Origin: Euzebya pacifica
GTDB lineage: Bacteria > Actinomycetota > Nitriliruptoria > Euzebyales > Euzebyaceae
Direction: 5' to 3'
Length of the DNA: 64,000 nucleotides
NCBI RefSeq assembly: GCF_003344865.1
Contig: NZ_CP031165.1
Location: 992,001 to 1,056,000 of the forward strand
Each line of letters starts with the position of its first letter. The stretch's first letter is position 1. Shown here one piece after another: positions 1 to 9,525 of this stretch. A program made the position numbers and the translations under genes. A model generated the notes under the pieces. That model worked only from the letters and a program-made list of their open reading frames with translations. It was not told the origin of the DNA and did not search any database.

Positions 1-1097
1 TCGCCCCCATCGGTGGGCGTGGGGGTGGGCTCCGTGGTCGGGTCGGGCTGGACGTCGGTCGCCAAGGCCGTCTGGATCGCGTCGAACGTGGTCTCGCTGA
101 CCGCGGCGGTGCCACCGATCACCCACGCCTCGTCGAACTCGCCTGCCCGCTCCTGCAACCACTGCCGAACGGACTCGTCCAGGGTCTCGGTCGGGACCAG
201 GACCAGGACCGCCGGCAGGTACGGCAGGAGTGCTCCGGAGGCCAGGGCATCGGGGTAGGCCTCGGCGGTCGTGAACACCACGGTCCGCGGGACATCGGTG
301 GACTGGCGAGTTCCCGACGTGTCGAGGGCCTCGTCGGCCGCGGCCAGCGCGGTGGTGTAGCGCGAGTCGCCCGCCACCCGCGTGACGGTGGCGCCGGTCG
401 ACGCGAGCTCGGCCTCGACGACCGGACCAACGGCGAGCTCGCCGCCCACGATGACGATCTCGGAGGGAGCGAGCGCGGTGATGGCATCCCGCGTCGCCTG
501 GGGCAGCAGGTCCGGCGCGGTCAGCAGGACGGGAGTGCCGTCGAGGGCCAGGTTGGCCGCCGACAGCGCGTCGGGCCACGCCCGGTCGGGATCGGAGTGG
601 GTGCCCGGCGCCACGATCACGCGTCCGCCGGTGGCCGCTCCACCGGCCTCCGCCACAGCGGCCGCCGTGGCGAACCGGTCAGCACCGCTGAGGCGTTCCA
701 CCACCAGGCCGGCGTCCGAGAGCTGGTCGGCGACCGCCTCGCCGACCGCCGCCTCGCCGCCGAGGATCGTGGCGGCGGTGGCCCCGAGCCTGGTGATCTC
801 CTCCGCCACCACCGTCGGCAGGGCGTTGGGCGCCGTCAGCAACACCGGGGCGCCGAGGAGCCCGGCCAGGGGCGAGCCGGCCAAAGCGTCGGCGAACCCG
901 TCCGCGCGCGCCAGCACCACGTGGTCAGCGGTCGGGAAGAACCGCTGTGACACCGCCACCGCCGTGCCGATTCGGTCCCCCGCCGCCACCCGCTGCAGGG
1001 TGACGGGCTCGTCGGGTTGTCCCAGCACCGGAGTGCCGAGCAGCCCGACGACGAGCAGGAGGACAACGCCGAGGACGGCGAACGGACGGTTGTGCAT
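1..1097 (-). CDS. Cell wall-binding repeat 2 (CWB2) surface protein, 3' part outside window
   Basis: The frame opens at ATG 1097, about 8 nt after a GAGGGAAG ribosome-binding site, and stays open to base 1, so the C-terminus is missing. The first 26 or so residues are a signal peptide (hydrophobic GVVLLLVVGLLG ending near LGQP). Three repeats follow, each with the CWB2 pattern: DRIGTAVAVS, ADGFADALAGSPLA and APVLLT; then DRFATAAAVAE and WPDALSAANLA; then DSRYTTALAAA and YPDALASGALL. Glycine-rich LGGEAAVG, VGGELAVG and IGGTAAVS turns separate them. The visible end is a Pro/Thr linker (TEPTPTPTD), so a further domain, often a hydrolase or adhesin in this family, probably lies beyond the window. 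CWB2 repeats bind secreted proteins to wall polymers. Family call is firm; the role is unknown because the effector part is absent. Confidence 0.85.
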   Translation of the reverse strand, partial: MHNRPFAVLGVVLLLVVGLLGTPVLGQPDEPVTLQRVAAGDRIGTAVAVSQRFFPTADHVVLARADGFADALAGSPLAGLLGAPVLLTAPNALPTVVAEEITRLGATAATILGGEAAVGEAVADQLSDAGLVVERLSGADRFATAAAVAEAGGAATGGRVIVAPGTHSDPDRAWPDALSAANLALDGTPVLLTAPDLLPQATRDAITALAPSEIVIVGGELAVGPVVEAELASTGATVTRVAGDSRYTTALAAADEALDTSGTRQSTDVPRTVVFTTAEAYPDALASGALLPYLPAVLVLVPTETLDESVRQWLQERAGEFDEAWVIGGTAAVSETTFDAIQTALATDVQPDPTTEPTPTPTDGG

Positions 1098-1192
1098 GGC
1101 TGGCTTCCCTCATTCGACGGGCACGCCCGGACGGGGCGTGGTGGCATGCCGCGGCCCACCCGGAGCGGGTGTCTGCGGCGACGGGGTGTGGA

Positions 1193-1660
1193 CTAGGGGA
1201 GGAGGAGGTCGATCTGGTACCGCTCGCACACCTCGACCAAGCGCGCCACGTCGGGCGGTTCGGGCTCGGGGTGTTCGTCCGCAGCGATCGGGAAGCCGTA
1301 GTCGGCGACCATGTCCTCGAACTGCGCCGGCGTGGTGATCTGCAGGATGCGTCCGCCCTCGGGACCCATCTCGAAACGGTGGGGCAGCCCCTTGGGCAGC
1401 CAGCAGAATCCACCGGCCTCGTAGGTCACCTCTTCGTTGTCGCACCAGAAGGAGGCCGACCCCTCCAGGACGTAGAACATCTCGTCCTCGATCCGGTGGA
1501 TGTGTGGCGGTGGGCCGAAGCCCGGGGGCGCCTCGAACTCGATGATCGACATCGCGCCGTCGGTGGCCTTCCGCCCGGCGAGGACCCGGTTGCGGCCGGC
1601 CAGGAACTGATACCAGTCGCCCTCACCGGGGCCGTGCAGGGTTGGGGTTTGCATGCTCAT
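1193..1660 (-). CDS. Cupin-domain protein (155 aa)
   Basis: A single-domain cupin of 155 residues. The conserved metal-binding barrel motifs are visible: PPPHIHRIEDEMFYVLEG (cupin motif 1, with two His and a Glu) and GLPHRFEMGPEGG (motif 2, His). The ORF is open further upstream, but ATG 1660 is chosen because GGAGGA lies 8 nt before it and homology to cupins begins there. It could be a small-molecule dioxygenase, isomerase or binding protein; nothing in the sequence fixes the substrate. An operator-like palindrome lies about 80 bp upstream and is repeated in front of the LuxR gene at 3266, suggesting that regulator controls this gene. Confidence 0.8.
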   Translation of the reverse strand: MSMQTPTLHGPGEGDWYQFLAGRNRVLAGRKATDGAMSIIEFEAPPGFGPPPHIHRIEDEMFYVLEGSASFWCDNEEVTYEAGGFCWLPKGLPHRFEMGPEGGRILQITTPAQFEDMVADYGFPIAADEHPEPEPPDVARLVEVCERYQIDLLLP

Positions 1661-1740
1661 CAGGCGTCCTCCATAAGCAGTGGCGAGGGCCCGCCCCTCG
1701 CGTCCTCCTCGACGATGCGTGCGATGTGCGCACGCGGCGA

Positions 1741-1756
1741 TCCCCAATGTTGGGTA
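1741..1756. promoter_or_regulatory. Operator-like palindrome upstream of cupin gene
   Basis: TCCCCAA-TG-TTGGGTA, a near-perfect 7+2+7 inverted repeat. The 16-mer CCCAATGTTGGGTAGC at 1743-1758 is identical to the reverse complement of 3201-3216, in front of the LuxR-family gene. Relative to the downstream gene both copies have the same orientation. The dyad size suits a dimeric LuxR-type HTH, but binding is inferred. Confidence 0.6.
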
Positions 1757-1776
1757 GCGGTCCGGCGCACGCGTAG

Positions 1777-2544
1777 TCAGAAGAGGACAGGTACCGCCAG
1801 CAGGCCCTGCCCCGGCACTCGCCCGCTCACCGTCCGGGCCCAGGCGATGGCGTCCACCTCGATGCCCGGTCCGTCGGCGCCCTGCACGAACGTGCCGCCG
1901 CCGGGGCCCGTCAGCTCCATGCGAACCGGCTGCCCGTGCTGCTGGAGCCACTCGGCCACCGCGTCGTGGACGACGATGCGGTCGAGGTCGCCGGACCGGT
2001 CTGCGGCAACCCCGGTCGCCTGCTCGATGTCAACGGTGTGCAGCCAGACGTCACGGGTGTAGATCACGTCCATCAGGTGTCCCAGCCGGACGCTGCCGGG
2101 GAGTCCGTCCATCGACGACCCGCCGGTGTCCAGCGGCACCGGCACCCGACGGAGCAGGCCGCCCGTGCGGACACGCCCCCGGATCGCGCGGGGTGCCACC
2201 TCGCGCAGTGCGGTGATGCGTTCGGCGGCCGAGAGGTGCGCGTGGTCCCTCACCTGGAGGTCGTTGAGGGCGTCCAGCGAGTTGCCGTCGAAGGCCTTGG
2301 CACGACGCTTGCCGTGTATGCCCTGGCGCAACATCTCTCGTCGGGAGGCGTTGCCCTTCGCCGCCCCGATCAGGTGGCCGACCATGTCCGCGACATCCCA
2401 GCCATCGCAGTCGGTCGGGGTGGACCAGCTGTCGGCGTCGAGCCGTTCGAGCAGGTCCAGCAGCTGGGAATAGGCACGTGCGGCCACCTCCTCCGCGTCG
2501 TCGCGTGTGATCCTCGGGATGTCCTGGGTCGGGAGTGCGGTCAC
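1777..2544 (-). CDS. DinB-like / maleylpyruvate isomerase-family protein (255 aa)
   Basis: The N-terminal half matches the DinB-like four-helix fold of the mycothiol-dependent maleylpyruvate isomerase family, with the hallmark stretch DADSWSTPTDCDGWDVADMVGHLIGAA around residues 36-62: W, P, C, W-D-V and the H that helps bind metal. A second conserved part is GHLMDVIYTRDVWLHTVDI near the middle, with Asp and His of the metal site. Family members are mycothiol S-transferases or isomerases and many are annotated only as TIGR03083 proteins. The GTG start at 2544 overlaps the stop of the upstream tetR gene (GTGA), so the two are translationally coupled and likely one operon. The substrate cannot be read from the sequence. 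Confidence 0.75.
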   Translation of the reverse strand: MTALPTQDIPRITRDDAEEVAARAYSQLLDLLERLDADSWSTPTDCDGWDVADMVGHLIGAAKGNASRREMLRQGIHGKRRAKAFDGNSLDALNDLQVRDHAHLSAAERITALREVAPRAIRGRVRTGGLLRRVPVPLDTGGSSMDGLPGSVRLGHLMDVIYTRDVWLHTVDIEQATGVAADRSGDLDRIVVHDAVAEWLQQHGQPVRMELTGPGGGTFVQGADGPGIEVDAIAWARTVSGRVPGQGLLAVPVLF

Positions 2545-3137
2545 TGGTCCTGTCCTTCCTGGAGGTGGTGCACGAACATCGCGATGGCGGCCGGGACCAG
2601 CCGGCGGTACCGGTCACCGCCGGGATCGTTGGCGGCCTGCTGCGCGGCGAGCCCGGCCCCGATCGCCGCGAACAGGTCGACGTCGGCGGGGTCGACGACG
2701 CCGACCGCAGCGAGGTCCGCCACGAACGTGGCGTAGTAGGACTGCGAGACGGCATAGGCGGACTCACCGGGTTCCCATCCCGGTACCGCCCGTGTGAACA
2801 TCAGCTGGTAGCGCGGCAGGCTCGCCGCACAGAAGTCGAGGAAGGCTTCCGTCCCCGCGATCAGCGCGGCCGTGGGGTCCTTCCTGGGGGCGGTTCGCCC
2901 CTCCATGTGGCGGTGCAGCGCCGTCCAGCCCTCGGCGAACATGGCGTCGTGGATGGCGTCCTTGCCATCGAAGTACTCATACAGCGACGGGGCGCGCATG
3001 CCCACCGCAGCGGCCAGGTCCCGCAGGGACAACGAGGCGATCCCGTCCCGTTCGGCCAGGGCCCAGGCCGCAGTGATGATCTCCTCGGTCCGGCGGAGTC
3101 GCCGTCGGGCGACTGCGCTGCGTCCGGCGGTCGTCAT
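2541..3137 (-). CDS. TetR/AcrR-family transcriptional regulator
   Basis: A 198-residue one-domain repressor. The HTH spans about residues 16-62 (TEEIITAAWALAERDG, then LSLRDLAAAVGMRAPSLYEYFDGKDAIHDAM), the classic TetR signature with the Y-Y/F motif. A TetR C-terminal ligand domain of the WHG kind follows. The start at ATG 3137 has AGGAGA 6 nt upstream. The gene overlaps the DinB-like gene by 4 bp and is divergent from the LuxR-family gene. A palindrome (3155-3170) lies 17 bp before the start, consistent with autorepression. Ligand unknown. Confidence 0.88.
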   Translation of the reverse strand: MTTAGRSAVARRRLRRTEEIITAAWALAERDGIASLSLRDLAAAVGMRAPSLYEYFDGKDAIHDAMFAEGWTALHRHMEGRTAPRKDPTAALIAGTEAFLDFCAASLPRYQLMFTRAVPGWEPGESAYAVSQSYYATFVADLAAVGVVDPADVDLFAAIGAGLAAQQAANDPGGDRYRRLVPAAIAMFVHHLQEGQDQ

Positions 3138-3154
3138 TCGGCTCTCCTAACATC

Positions 3155-3170
3155 GTTCGGTTTTCCGAAC
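3155..3170. promoter_or_regulatory. Candidate TetR operator GTTCGG-tttt-CCGAAC
   Basis: A perfect 6+4+6 inverted repeat directly upstream of the tetR start and within its likely promoter region. Its position fits self-regulation by the TetR protein and possibly an effect on the divergent gene. No footprint evidence; inferred from symmetry and location. Confidence 0.5.
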
Positions 3171-3202
3171 AGCATTAGGCAAGAGCCGTCTCGCGTCAGG
3201 GC

Positions 3203-3218
3203 TACCCAACATTGGGTA
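3203..3218. promoter_or_regulatory. Operator-like palindrome upstream of LuxR gene
   Basis: TACCCAA-CA-TTGGGTA, a perfect 7+2+7 inverted repeat ending 47 bp before the GTG start at 3266. It shares a 16-bp identical core with 1743-1758. A TTG-initiated ORF would begin inside the palindrome, which argues for the later GTG start. Confidence 0.6.
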
Positions 3219-3265
3219 CCGTGCCGCCCTGTTCCGCGGAGCGCCCACGGGTTACGGTGCGTGTC

Positions 3266-4381
3266 GTGAACACCATCCGTGAAGCTGAGGGGCTTTCGCG
3301 CAGGTTGCGGGACCTGGACGCGGAGATGCCGGTCGTGTCGATCCTGCAGCAGTCCGCCAACATCATCGGTACGGTCGTGCCGTTCGACGCCTGTGCGGTG
3401 ACCAGCACCGACCCGAGCTCGCTGCTGCCAGCCGGCGCGGCCTACATCAGGATGTTCCCCGCCGAATCGTGCGGTCCGTACTGGGACAAGGAGTACCTCG
3501 AGCCGGATGTCATGAGCATCGCGGGGCTGCACGAGGGCGGCGGCGCCCCGCAGACGTTGCACCGGGTCACCGCCGGTCGCCCCGACCGCAGCTCGCGTCA
3601 CCGCGAGATCCTCAGCGGCCTCGGCCTGGACGCCCAGCTCCGTTCGACCATCTCCACGACCGCCGGTTGCTACGGCCTGGTCGACCTCGTCAGGGGCGAG
3701 GGCGAACCGGACTTCACCGACGACGAGCTGGTGGTCGTCGACCTGGTCCGGCCAGCCATGGCGGACCTGCTCCGGACCGCGCTGGCACGCCCCCAGGTCG
3801 GGGTCGACGGCCTGCCGACGTCCTCGGCGGTGGTCATCATCGGCGAGGGCGGGGACATCCTCTCCATGACCCCCCAGGCCAAGGAGCTGATCAGCCTGAT
3901 CCCCGAGGCGGTGAACACCTCGGACTCATCGGCCTTCCTGAACGCCATCGTGCACGCCATCTGGGCCCGCGCGCGCTTCCTTGCCGGTGGCTTCGATGCC
4001 CCGGAGGCCAGCACCAGGGTCGCCCTCCTCGACGGCCAGCGGGTGACCCTCCGGGGCACGTGCACCCGCACGCCCGACGGCCGCATGGGACACACGGTCC
4101 TGACGATCGAGCCGACCAGGACCTCCGAGCTCGGACCGCTCGTCGTCGCCGCCCACGAGCTGACCACGCGCGAGGAGGAGATCGTGTCCCTCCTCCTGCG
4201 TGGTGACAGCGCACAGCAGATCAGCTCGGGCCTGGAGATCTCCATCCACACCGTGCGGACGCACATCCGGTCGATCCACGACAAGATGGGCATCAGCTCG
4301 CGAGCCGAGCTGACCCGGCTGTTCATCGACGAGGAGTTCTTGCCCAACGTCGACCTGATCGCCACCTCCGGGGCGCACTGA
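3266..4381 (+). CDS. GAF-like / LuxR-type HTH transcriptional regulator (371 aa)
   Basis: The C-terminal 65 residues form a LuxR HTH: LTTREEEIVSLLLRGDSAQQISSGLEISIHTVRTHIRSIHDKMG, with the conserved E, V-R-T-H and K of the family. The roughly 270 residues before it are a GAF/PAS-like sensory region; no receiver domain is seen, so activity is probably ligand-controlled. The frame is open from TTG 3212, but that codon lies inside a palindrome; GTG 3266 (or 3257) is the more likely start. It is divergent from tetR. The palindrome at 3203-3218 recurs before the cupin gene, so the likely regulon is itself plus that gene. Ligand unknown. Confidence 0.8.
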   Translation: MNTIREAEGLSRRLRDLDAEMPVVSILQQSANIIGTVVPFDACAVTSTDPSSLLPAGAAYIRMFPAESCGPYWDKEYLEPDVMSIAGLHEGGGAPQTLHRVTAGRPDRSSRHREILSGLGLDAQLRSTISTTAGCYGLVDLVRGEGEPDFTDDELVVVDLVRPAMADLLRTALARPQVGVDGLPTSSAVVIIGEGGDILSMTPQAKELISLIPEAVNTSDSSAFLNAIVHAIWARARFLAGGFDAPEASTRVALLDGQRVTLRGTCTRTPDGRMGHTVLTIEPTRTSELGPLVVAAHELTTREEEIVSLLLRGDSAQQISSGLEISIHTVRTHIRSIHDKMGISSRAELTRLFIDEEFLPNVDLIATSGAH

Positions 4382-4485
4382 CCCGTTGGCGAGGAGGAGG
4401 GGGAGGAGCGGCAGGTACGATGCGCCCGCTCGGGGTGCCCGTCGTGCGCCCACCCAAGACTCCCCAACAGAGGAAGTGAAGCCTC

Positions 4486-5478
<993 letters not shown>

Positions 5479-5513
5479 GACCCGGCCCCTCGGCTCCGGC
5501 CGAGCTCGGAACC

Positions 5514-5555
5514 ACGACGGCCGGCTGGTGCATCGCACCGGCCGGCCGTCGTCGT
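5514..5555. terminator. Bidirectional hairpin between mdh and hydrolase gene
   Basis: A long G+C-rich inverted repeat, ACGACGGCCGG...GGTGC / GCACC...CCGGCCGTCGT, lies between the convergent stops at 5478 and 5573. No T-run follows, as is common for actinobacterial terminators. It could serve both genes. Confidence 0.7.
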
Positions 5556-5572
5556 GTCATGCGTGATCAGTG

Positions 5573-6667
5573 TCAGGCCTCCACGGCATCCCGTGGGGGC
5601 GAGGCATCACGGTGCCGCGGGTCGGGCACCAGCGCGTGCCGCCGGACGTGGTCGTGGACCAGGTGGATGGTGTCCGCAGGCCGCTCCAGCGGCAGCTGGT
5701 GTCCGCTGCCGGGGACGACCTGCAGCCGGGCGTCCGGCAGGAGCTCCACCAACCGCTGGGCGTGGGAGGGCGGCGTCAGGCGGTCGTTGGTCGCCGTCAG
5801 GACCAGGGTGGGGACGTGAAGGCGGGACGCGCCCTCGCGGAGGTCCAGCACATCGATCTGGTGGGCGAACCCGACCCTGACGGACGGCGGGCACGCGAGG
5901 AAGAGGCGATGCGTCAGCTCGACCGCGGAGTCCGGTGCGTCGGGGCTGAGGGCCAGCGTTCGGACCAGCCGGCGGTTGATCGGCGTGGAGGGCACCGGGG
6001 TCGGCACCTTCGCTGCCTGCCGCAGTAGCTGGTGGACCACCCGGTTGGTGGTGCCGGTCAGGGCGGCGACGGCGTCGGAGACCAGCTCGTGCACGGCGGT
6101 GTTGGCCAGCACGGTGGCGCGGACGTCGTGGCGGGACGGCTGTGTTCGGCCGGCCCACGCCATGACCGTCATACCGCCCATGGAGTGCCCGACGAGCACC
6201 ACCGGGGTTCGCGTGGGCACCGTGGCATCGAGCACCGCAGCGAGGTCGTTGCCGAGGTGCTGCAGGTCGAACCCGTCACGTCCCGGTCGTCCCGAGCGGC
6301 CGTGCCCCCGCTGGTCGTAGGTGACGGTCAGCAGGCCGCGCCGTGCCAGGGCCTCGGCATGCCCGGTCCAGAACTCCCCGGACATGGTCCAGCCGTGGAC
6401 GAACACCACGGCAGCTGGAGCGGACCGGTCACCGTGCACGGTCGTGTGCAGGCGAAGGCCATCGGTCGTGGCCACCCCCTGCGGGACGGTCTCGGTGCTG
6501 GGGCGACGACGACGGAGGCGGGCCATGCCGGCCGCGGCCGAGCCGATGGCCACGCCGGCGGCGGTTGCGGCAAGGCCGATACCGGGAAGGCTGCGTCCAT
6601 CGCTGGTGGGGCGGGTGGTCGGTGATCCGGTGGGGGCTCCGGACGCCACGGCGGGTGCGTCACTCAT
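5573..6667 (-). CDS. Alpha/beta-fold hydrolase with N-terminal membrane segment
   Basis: About 364 residues. An N-terminal stretch (LPGIGLAATAAGVAIGSAAAGMARLRRRRP) looks like a single TM or signal-anchor helix followed by basic residues. The hydrolase core then shows the oxyanion region VFVHGWTMSG, the DQRGHGRSGRPG loop, the nucleophile elbow VVLVGHSMGGMTV (Ser) and a late catalytic His in PGSGHQLPLERP; the acid is probably in TATNDRLTP. Substrate unknown; esterase, lipase and haloperoxidase-like annotations are all possible. ATG 6667 is preferred over an upstream TTG (6703), although neither has a strong ribosome-binding site. Confidence 0.85.
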   Translation of the reverse strand: MSDAPAVASGAPTGSPTTRPTSDGRSLPGIGLAATAAGVAIGSAAAGMARLRRRRPSTETVPQGVATTDGLRLHTTVHGDRSAPAAVVFVHGWTMSGEFWTGHAEALARRGLLTVTYDQRGHGRSGRPGRDGFDLQHLGNDLAAVLDATVPTRTPVVLVGHSMGGMTVMAWAGRTQPSRHDVRATVLANTAVHELVSDAVAALTGTTNRVVHQLLRQAAKVPTPVPSTPINRRLVRTLALSPDAPDSAVELTHRLFLACPPSVRVGFAHQIDVLDLREGASRLHVPTLVLTATNDRLTPPSHAQRLVELLPDARLQVVPGSGHQLPLERPADTIHLVHDHVRRHALVPDPRHRDASPPRDAVEA

Positions 6668-6872
6668 ATGCGCCACCGTATGATGGCACGCTAACTGTTG
6701 CAAGCATTGGGCCTCTTCGTGCTGGTCTGCCCCGCCCCGTCGGTCATCCTGTCAGACGTCGACGGTGCCCGACGACAGCCCGTGAAAAACATGGCACGCA
6801 GCGCTCGTGTCCAGCAACGGCCGACGGCCGGCCCGGGATGGGCCGACCGTCGGGATGTACGTGGTCGTCGCT

Positions 6873-6899
6873 CGGGCGGTTCGTGCTGCGAACCGCCCG
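6873..6899 (-). terminator. ahcY terminator hairpin
   Basis: CGGGCGGTTCG-TGCTG-CGAACCGCCCG, a perfect 11-bp stem with a 5-nt loop, 4 bp beyond the ahcY stop. A second G+C-rich dyad (about 6822-6854) lies further on. Strong intrinsic-terminator candidate without a U-tract. Confidence 0.75.
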
Positions 6900-6903
6900 G
6901 TGC

Positions 6904-8352
6904 TCAGTAGCGGTAGTGGTCGGGCTTGTAGGGTCCCTCGACGTCCACGCCGATGTACTCGGCCTGGGACTTGGTCAGCTCGGTGAGCTTCACACCCAGG
7001 GCGTCGAGGTGCAGGCGTGCGACCTTCTCGTCCAGGTGCTTGGGGATCGTGTAGACGCCGACGGGGTACTCCTCGGTCTTCGTCCACAGCTCGATCTGGG
7101 CGATCGTCTGGTTGGTGAAGCTGTTGGACATCACGAACGACGGGTGGCCGGTGGCGTTGCCCAGGTTCAGCAGGCGACCCTCGGACAACACGATGATGTT
7201 GGAGCCATCGGGGAAGGTCCACTCGTGGACCTGCGGCTTGATCTCGGTCTTGGTCACGCCGGGGATGCGGGCCAGGCCGGCCATGTCGATCTCGTTGTCG
7301 AAGTGCCCGACGTTGCCGACGATGGCCTGCGGCTTCATCCGCTGCATCTGCTCGGCGGAGATGATGTCCTTGTTGCCGGTGGAGGTGATGAAGATGTCAG
7401 CGGTCTCCAGGACGTCCTCGAGGGTCGTCACCTGGTAGCCGTCCATCGCCGCCTGCAGGGCACAGATCGGGTCGATCTCGGTGATGATGACCCGAGCGCC
7501 CTGGCCGCGCAGTGACTCAGCGGAGCCCTTGCCCACGTCGCCGTAGCCGCACACGACGGCAGTCTTGCCGCCGATGAGGGTGTCGGTGGCGCGGTTGATG
7601 CCGTCGATCAGCGAGTGGCGGGTGCCGTACTTGTTGTCGAACTTCGACTTGGTCACCGCGTCGTTGACGTTGATGGCCGGGAACAGCAGGCTGCCGTCGC
7701 GCTCGAACTCGTACAGGCGCATGACGCCCGTCGTGGTCTCCTCGGTCACGCCCTTGATCTGCTTGCCCATCTCGGTGAACCGGGTGGGGTTCTCGGCCAG
7801 CGAGCGGTTCAGCAGGTCGAGGATGACGCGGTACTCGTCGCTGGCCTCCTCGTCGGCCGGCGGGACGACGCCGTTGGCCTCGAACTCGGTGCCCTTGTGG
7901 ATCAGGAGCGTGGCGTCACCGCCGTCGTCCAGGATCATGTTCGGGCCGTCCGGGAAGTCCAGCATCTGCTCGGTGCACCACCAGTACTCCTCCAGCGTCT
8001 CGCCCTTCCAGGCGAACACCGGAACACCCTGGGGGTTCTCGGGGGTACCGTCCCGACCGACGACGATCGCCGCAGCGGCGCCGTCCTCGGTGGAGAAGAT
8101 GTTGCACGAGCACCAGCGCACGTCGGCGCCGAGGTCGACCAGGGTCTCGATGAGGACCGCGGTCTGGGTGGTCATGTGCAGGGATCCGCCGATCCGCGCG
8201 CCGGCCAGCGGCTGGCTGTCGCGGTACTCCTCGCGGAGGGCCATCAGGCCGGGCATCTCGTGCTCGGCCAGGCGGATCTGGTGGCGTCCGGCCTCGGCCA
8301 GCGCCAGGTCCTTCACCTTGAAGGACAAGTTCTCGATCGTGTCAACGTTCAC
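6904..8352 (-). CDS. ahcY: Adenosylhomocysteinase
   Basis: S-adenosyl-L-homocysteine hydrolase of the activated methyl cycle, splitting SAH to adenosine and homocysteine with bound NAD. Diagnostic stretches: [22 protein letters not shown] near the N-terminus, the Cys of [33 protein letters not shown] with the catalytic Lys/Asp, and the Rossmann loop [23 protein letters not shown]. The C-terminus KPDHYRY is the tail that closes the active site. GTG 8352 follows GGAGGA at about 9 nt and gives 482 residues, the usual family length; the longer ORF upstream lacks family similarity. A terminator follows, and a 284-bp leader precedes it. Confidence 0.97.
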   Translation of the reverse strand: MNVDTIENLSFKVKDLALAEAGRHQIRLAEHEMPGLMALREEYRDSQPLAGARIGGSLHMTTQTAVLIETLVDLGADVRWCSCNIFSTEDGAAAAIVVGRDGTPENPQGVPVFAWKGETLEEYWWCTEQMLDFPDGPNMILDDGGDATLLIHKGTEFEANGVVPPADEEASDEYRVILDLLNRSLAENPTRFTEMGKQIKGVTEETTTGVMRLYEFERDGSLLFPAINVNDAVTKSKFDNKYGTRHSLIDGINRATDTLIGGKTAVVCGYGDVGKGSAESLRGQGARVIITEIDPICALQAAMDGYQVTTLEDVLETADIFITSTGNKDIISAEQMQRMKPQAIVGNVGHFDNEIDMAGLARIPGVTKTEIKPQVHEWTFPDGSNIIVLSEGRLLNLGNATGHPSFVMSNSFTNQTIAQIELWTKTEEYPVGVYTIPKHLDEKVARLHLDALGVKLTELTKSQAEYIGVDVEGPYKPDHYRY

Positions 8353-8636
8353 TGTGGGTTTCCTCCATCGTCTCGACAACCGCCACGTCGTCGTGGCGGC
8401 GAGGGGGTGATGGGTGCAAGGGCAGCGGACACGTCGGGTGGGATGCCCGGCAACACGTGCCTCCTCGCGAACCGTTGTGCACGTCCGGCGTGGCCCTTCT
8501 GGGCCTCGCACTGCAACGCCGATCGCAGGTCACCAAGCATAAACCCGTGGTCCGGGGGATGCAGTCGGCCGAACGGCGGATGCCGACCGACGCCACTGGG
8601 GCCCGACCAGCGGTCGGGCCCCCGGGGTGTGATCGC
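8353..8636 (-). promoter_or_regulatory. Long 5' leader/promoter region of ahcY with hairpin
   Basis: These 284 bp between the ahcY start and the stop of the next upstream gene hold no supported ORF. A perfect hairpin, CCGCCACG-TCGT-CGTGGCGG, lies at 8380-8399, 14 bp upstream of the GGAGGA Shine-Dalgarno (8361-8366). I looked for the conserved core of SAH and SAM riboswitches and could not recognise it, so a riboswitch is only a possibility raised by gene identity and leader length. Confidence 0.4.
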
Positions 8637-9341
8637 TCAGGAGGGCGTGTCGGTCCGCGCCGCGCCCTCGATCCGGTCGTAGACGGCTGGCCAGAAGCGG
8701 TCGCGTGCCGCCCAGATCCCACCGACGCCGAACTTGATGACGATGATCAGGCCGAGGGAACCGACGATGGTGGTGAAGAGCGTGGAGACCACGTCCTGGG
8801 CCACGTCGATCTGGTCGAGCGCCGCGAAGATGCCCAGCATCCAGATGGCGACCGTCACGATGCTGCGGGCGATGCCGCCCCAGTCCATGTTGGCGTAGAA
8901 GGGCTGCAGCACCTGGTTGACCGCCCGCACCAGGAGACCGGTGATGATGATGATCACCATGGCCACGATGGCCTTCGGGACGAACGCCACGACGGAGTTG
9001 ATCAGGTCCGAGATCGGGTTGGGGCCGAAGACGCTGATCGCCAGCTGCAGGCCGAGCAGCAGGACCGCGTAGTAGACGATCATGGCGACGAAGCCACCGG
9101 CGTCGTCGAAGCCGGCGCGGGCCAGGGGCTGGCCGATGCCCGCCCGGTCCATCGTGCGGTCGAAGTGAACCCGCTGGAGGAGGAAGGTGGTGGCCTTGCG
9201 GAACGCGCCCGCGACGAACCGGGCCACCAGGAGGATGAGGAGGAACGCCAGGAGCCTGGGCACGAAGGTCACCACGGCATCCACGGCGTTCTCCAGGGGA
9301 GTCTGCCAGTCGAAGCTCTGGGCCAGGACGAGAGGGGTCAT
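8637..9341 (-). CDS. Conserved TM-helix (mechanosensitive-channel-like) membrane protein
   Basis: A 234-residue membrane protein with four to five hydrophobic helices: FVPRLLAFLLILLVARFVAGAF, AMIVYYAVLLLGLQLAISVFG, FVPKAIVAMVIIIITGLLVRAV, IVTVAIWMLGIFAAL and VGSLGLIIVIKFGVGG. The repeated pattern (a helix with AF/VPK followed by A-x-x-V, then FD-RxxxRAGIGQPLARAGFDDAG) is that of the conserved TM helix repeat family, related to small-conductance mechanosensitive channel pore helices. It lacks the MscS beta domain. Role could be osmotic or membrane stress. The start at ATG 9341 has GGCGGA upstream. Confidence 0.75.
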   Translation of the reverse strand: MTPLVLAQSFDWQTPLENAVDAVVTFVPRLLAFLLILLVARFVAGAFRKATTFLLQRVHFDRTMDRAGIGQPLARAGFDDAGGFVAMIVYYAVLLLGLQLAISVFGPNPISDLINSVVAFVPKAIVAMVIIIITGLLVRAVNQVLQPFYANMDWGGIARSIVTVAIWMLGIFAALDQIDVAQDVVSTLFTTIVGSLGLIIVIKFGVGGIWAARDRFWPAVYDRIEGAARTDTPS

Positions 9342-9474
9342 TGCGGTGTCCGCCTTCCGGTACGAAGGACCGGCCGGCCCGGCTGAGGGAAACCGAACCG
9401 GCCGGACGAGGGACCGTGCCGGACTGGCCGGTGGTCGCTCGTACTTCTTCGACTCGAACTTCCCGGCAAAGTTT

Positions 9475-9506
9475 CGCCCCCTCGCCGGAGTTGTCGGGAG
9501 GGGGCG
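9475..9506 (-). terminator. Hairpin downstream of hemolysin III gene
   Basis: CGCCCCCT at 9475-9482 pairs with AGGGGGCG at 9499-9506, 19 bp past the stop of the hemolysin III-like gene. It is a plausible terminator separating that gene from the TM-helix protein gene. Confidence 0.6.
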
Positions 9507-9525
9507 GAGGTCTCGGGCGGACGCG

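Noticed and set aside
3212-3265. TTG start for the LuxR-type regulator
   Set aside because: The codon lies inside the operator palindrome and the extra residues have no family similarity.
8353-8636. SAH riboswitch
   Set aside because: The conserved core sequence was not recognised by eye; left as an open possibility only.
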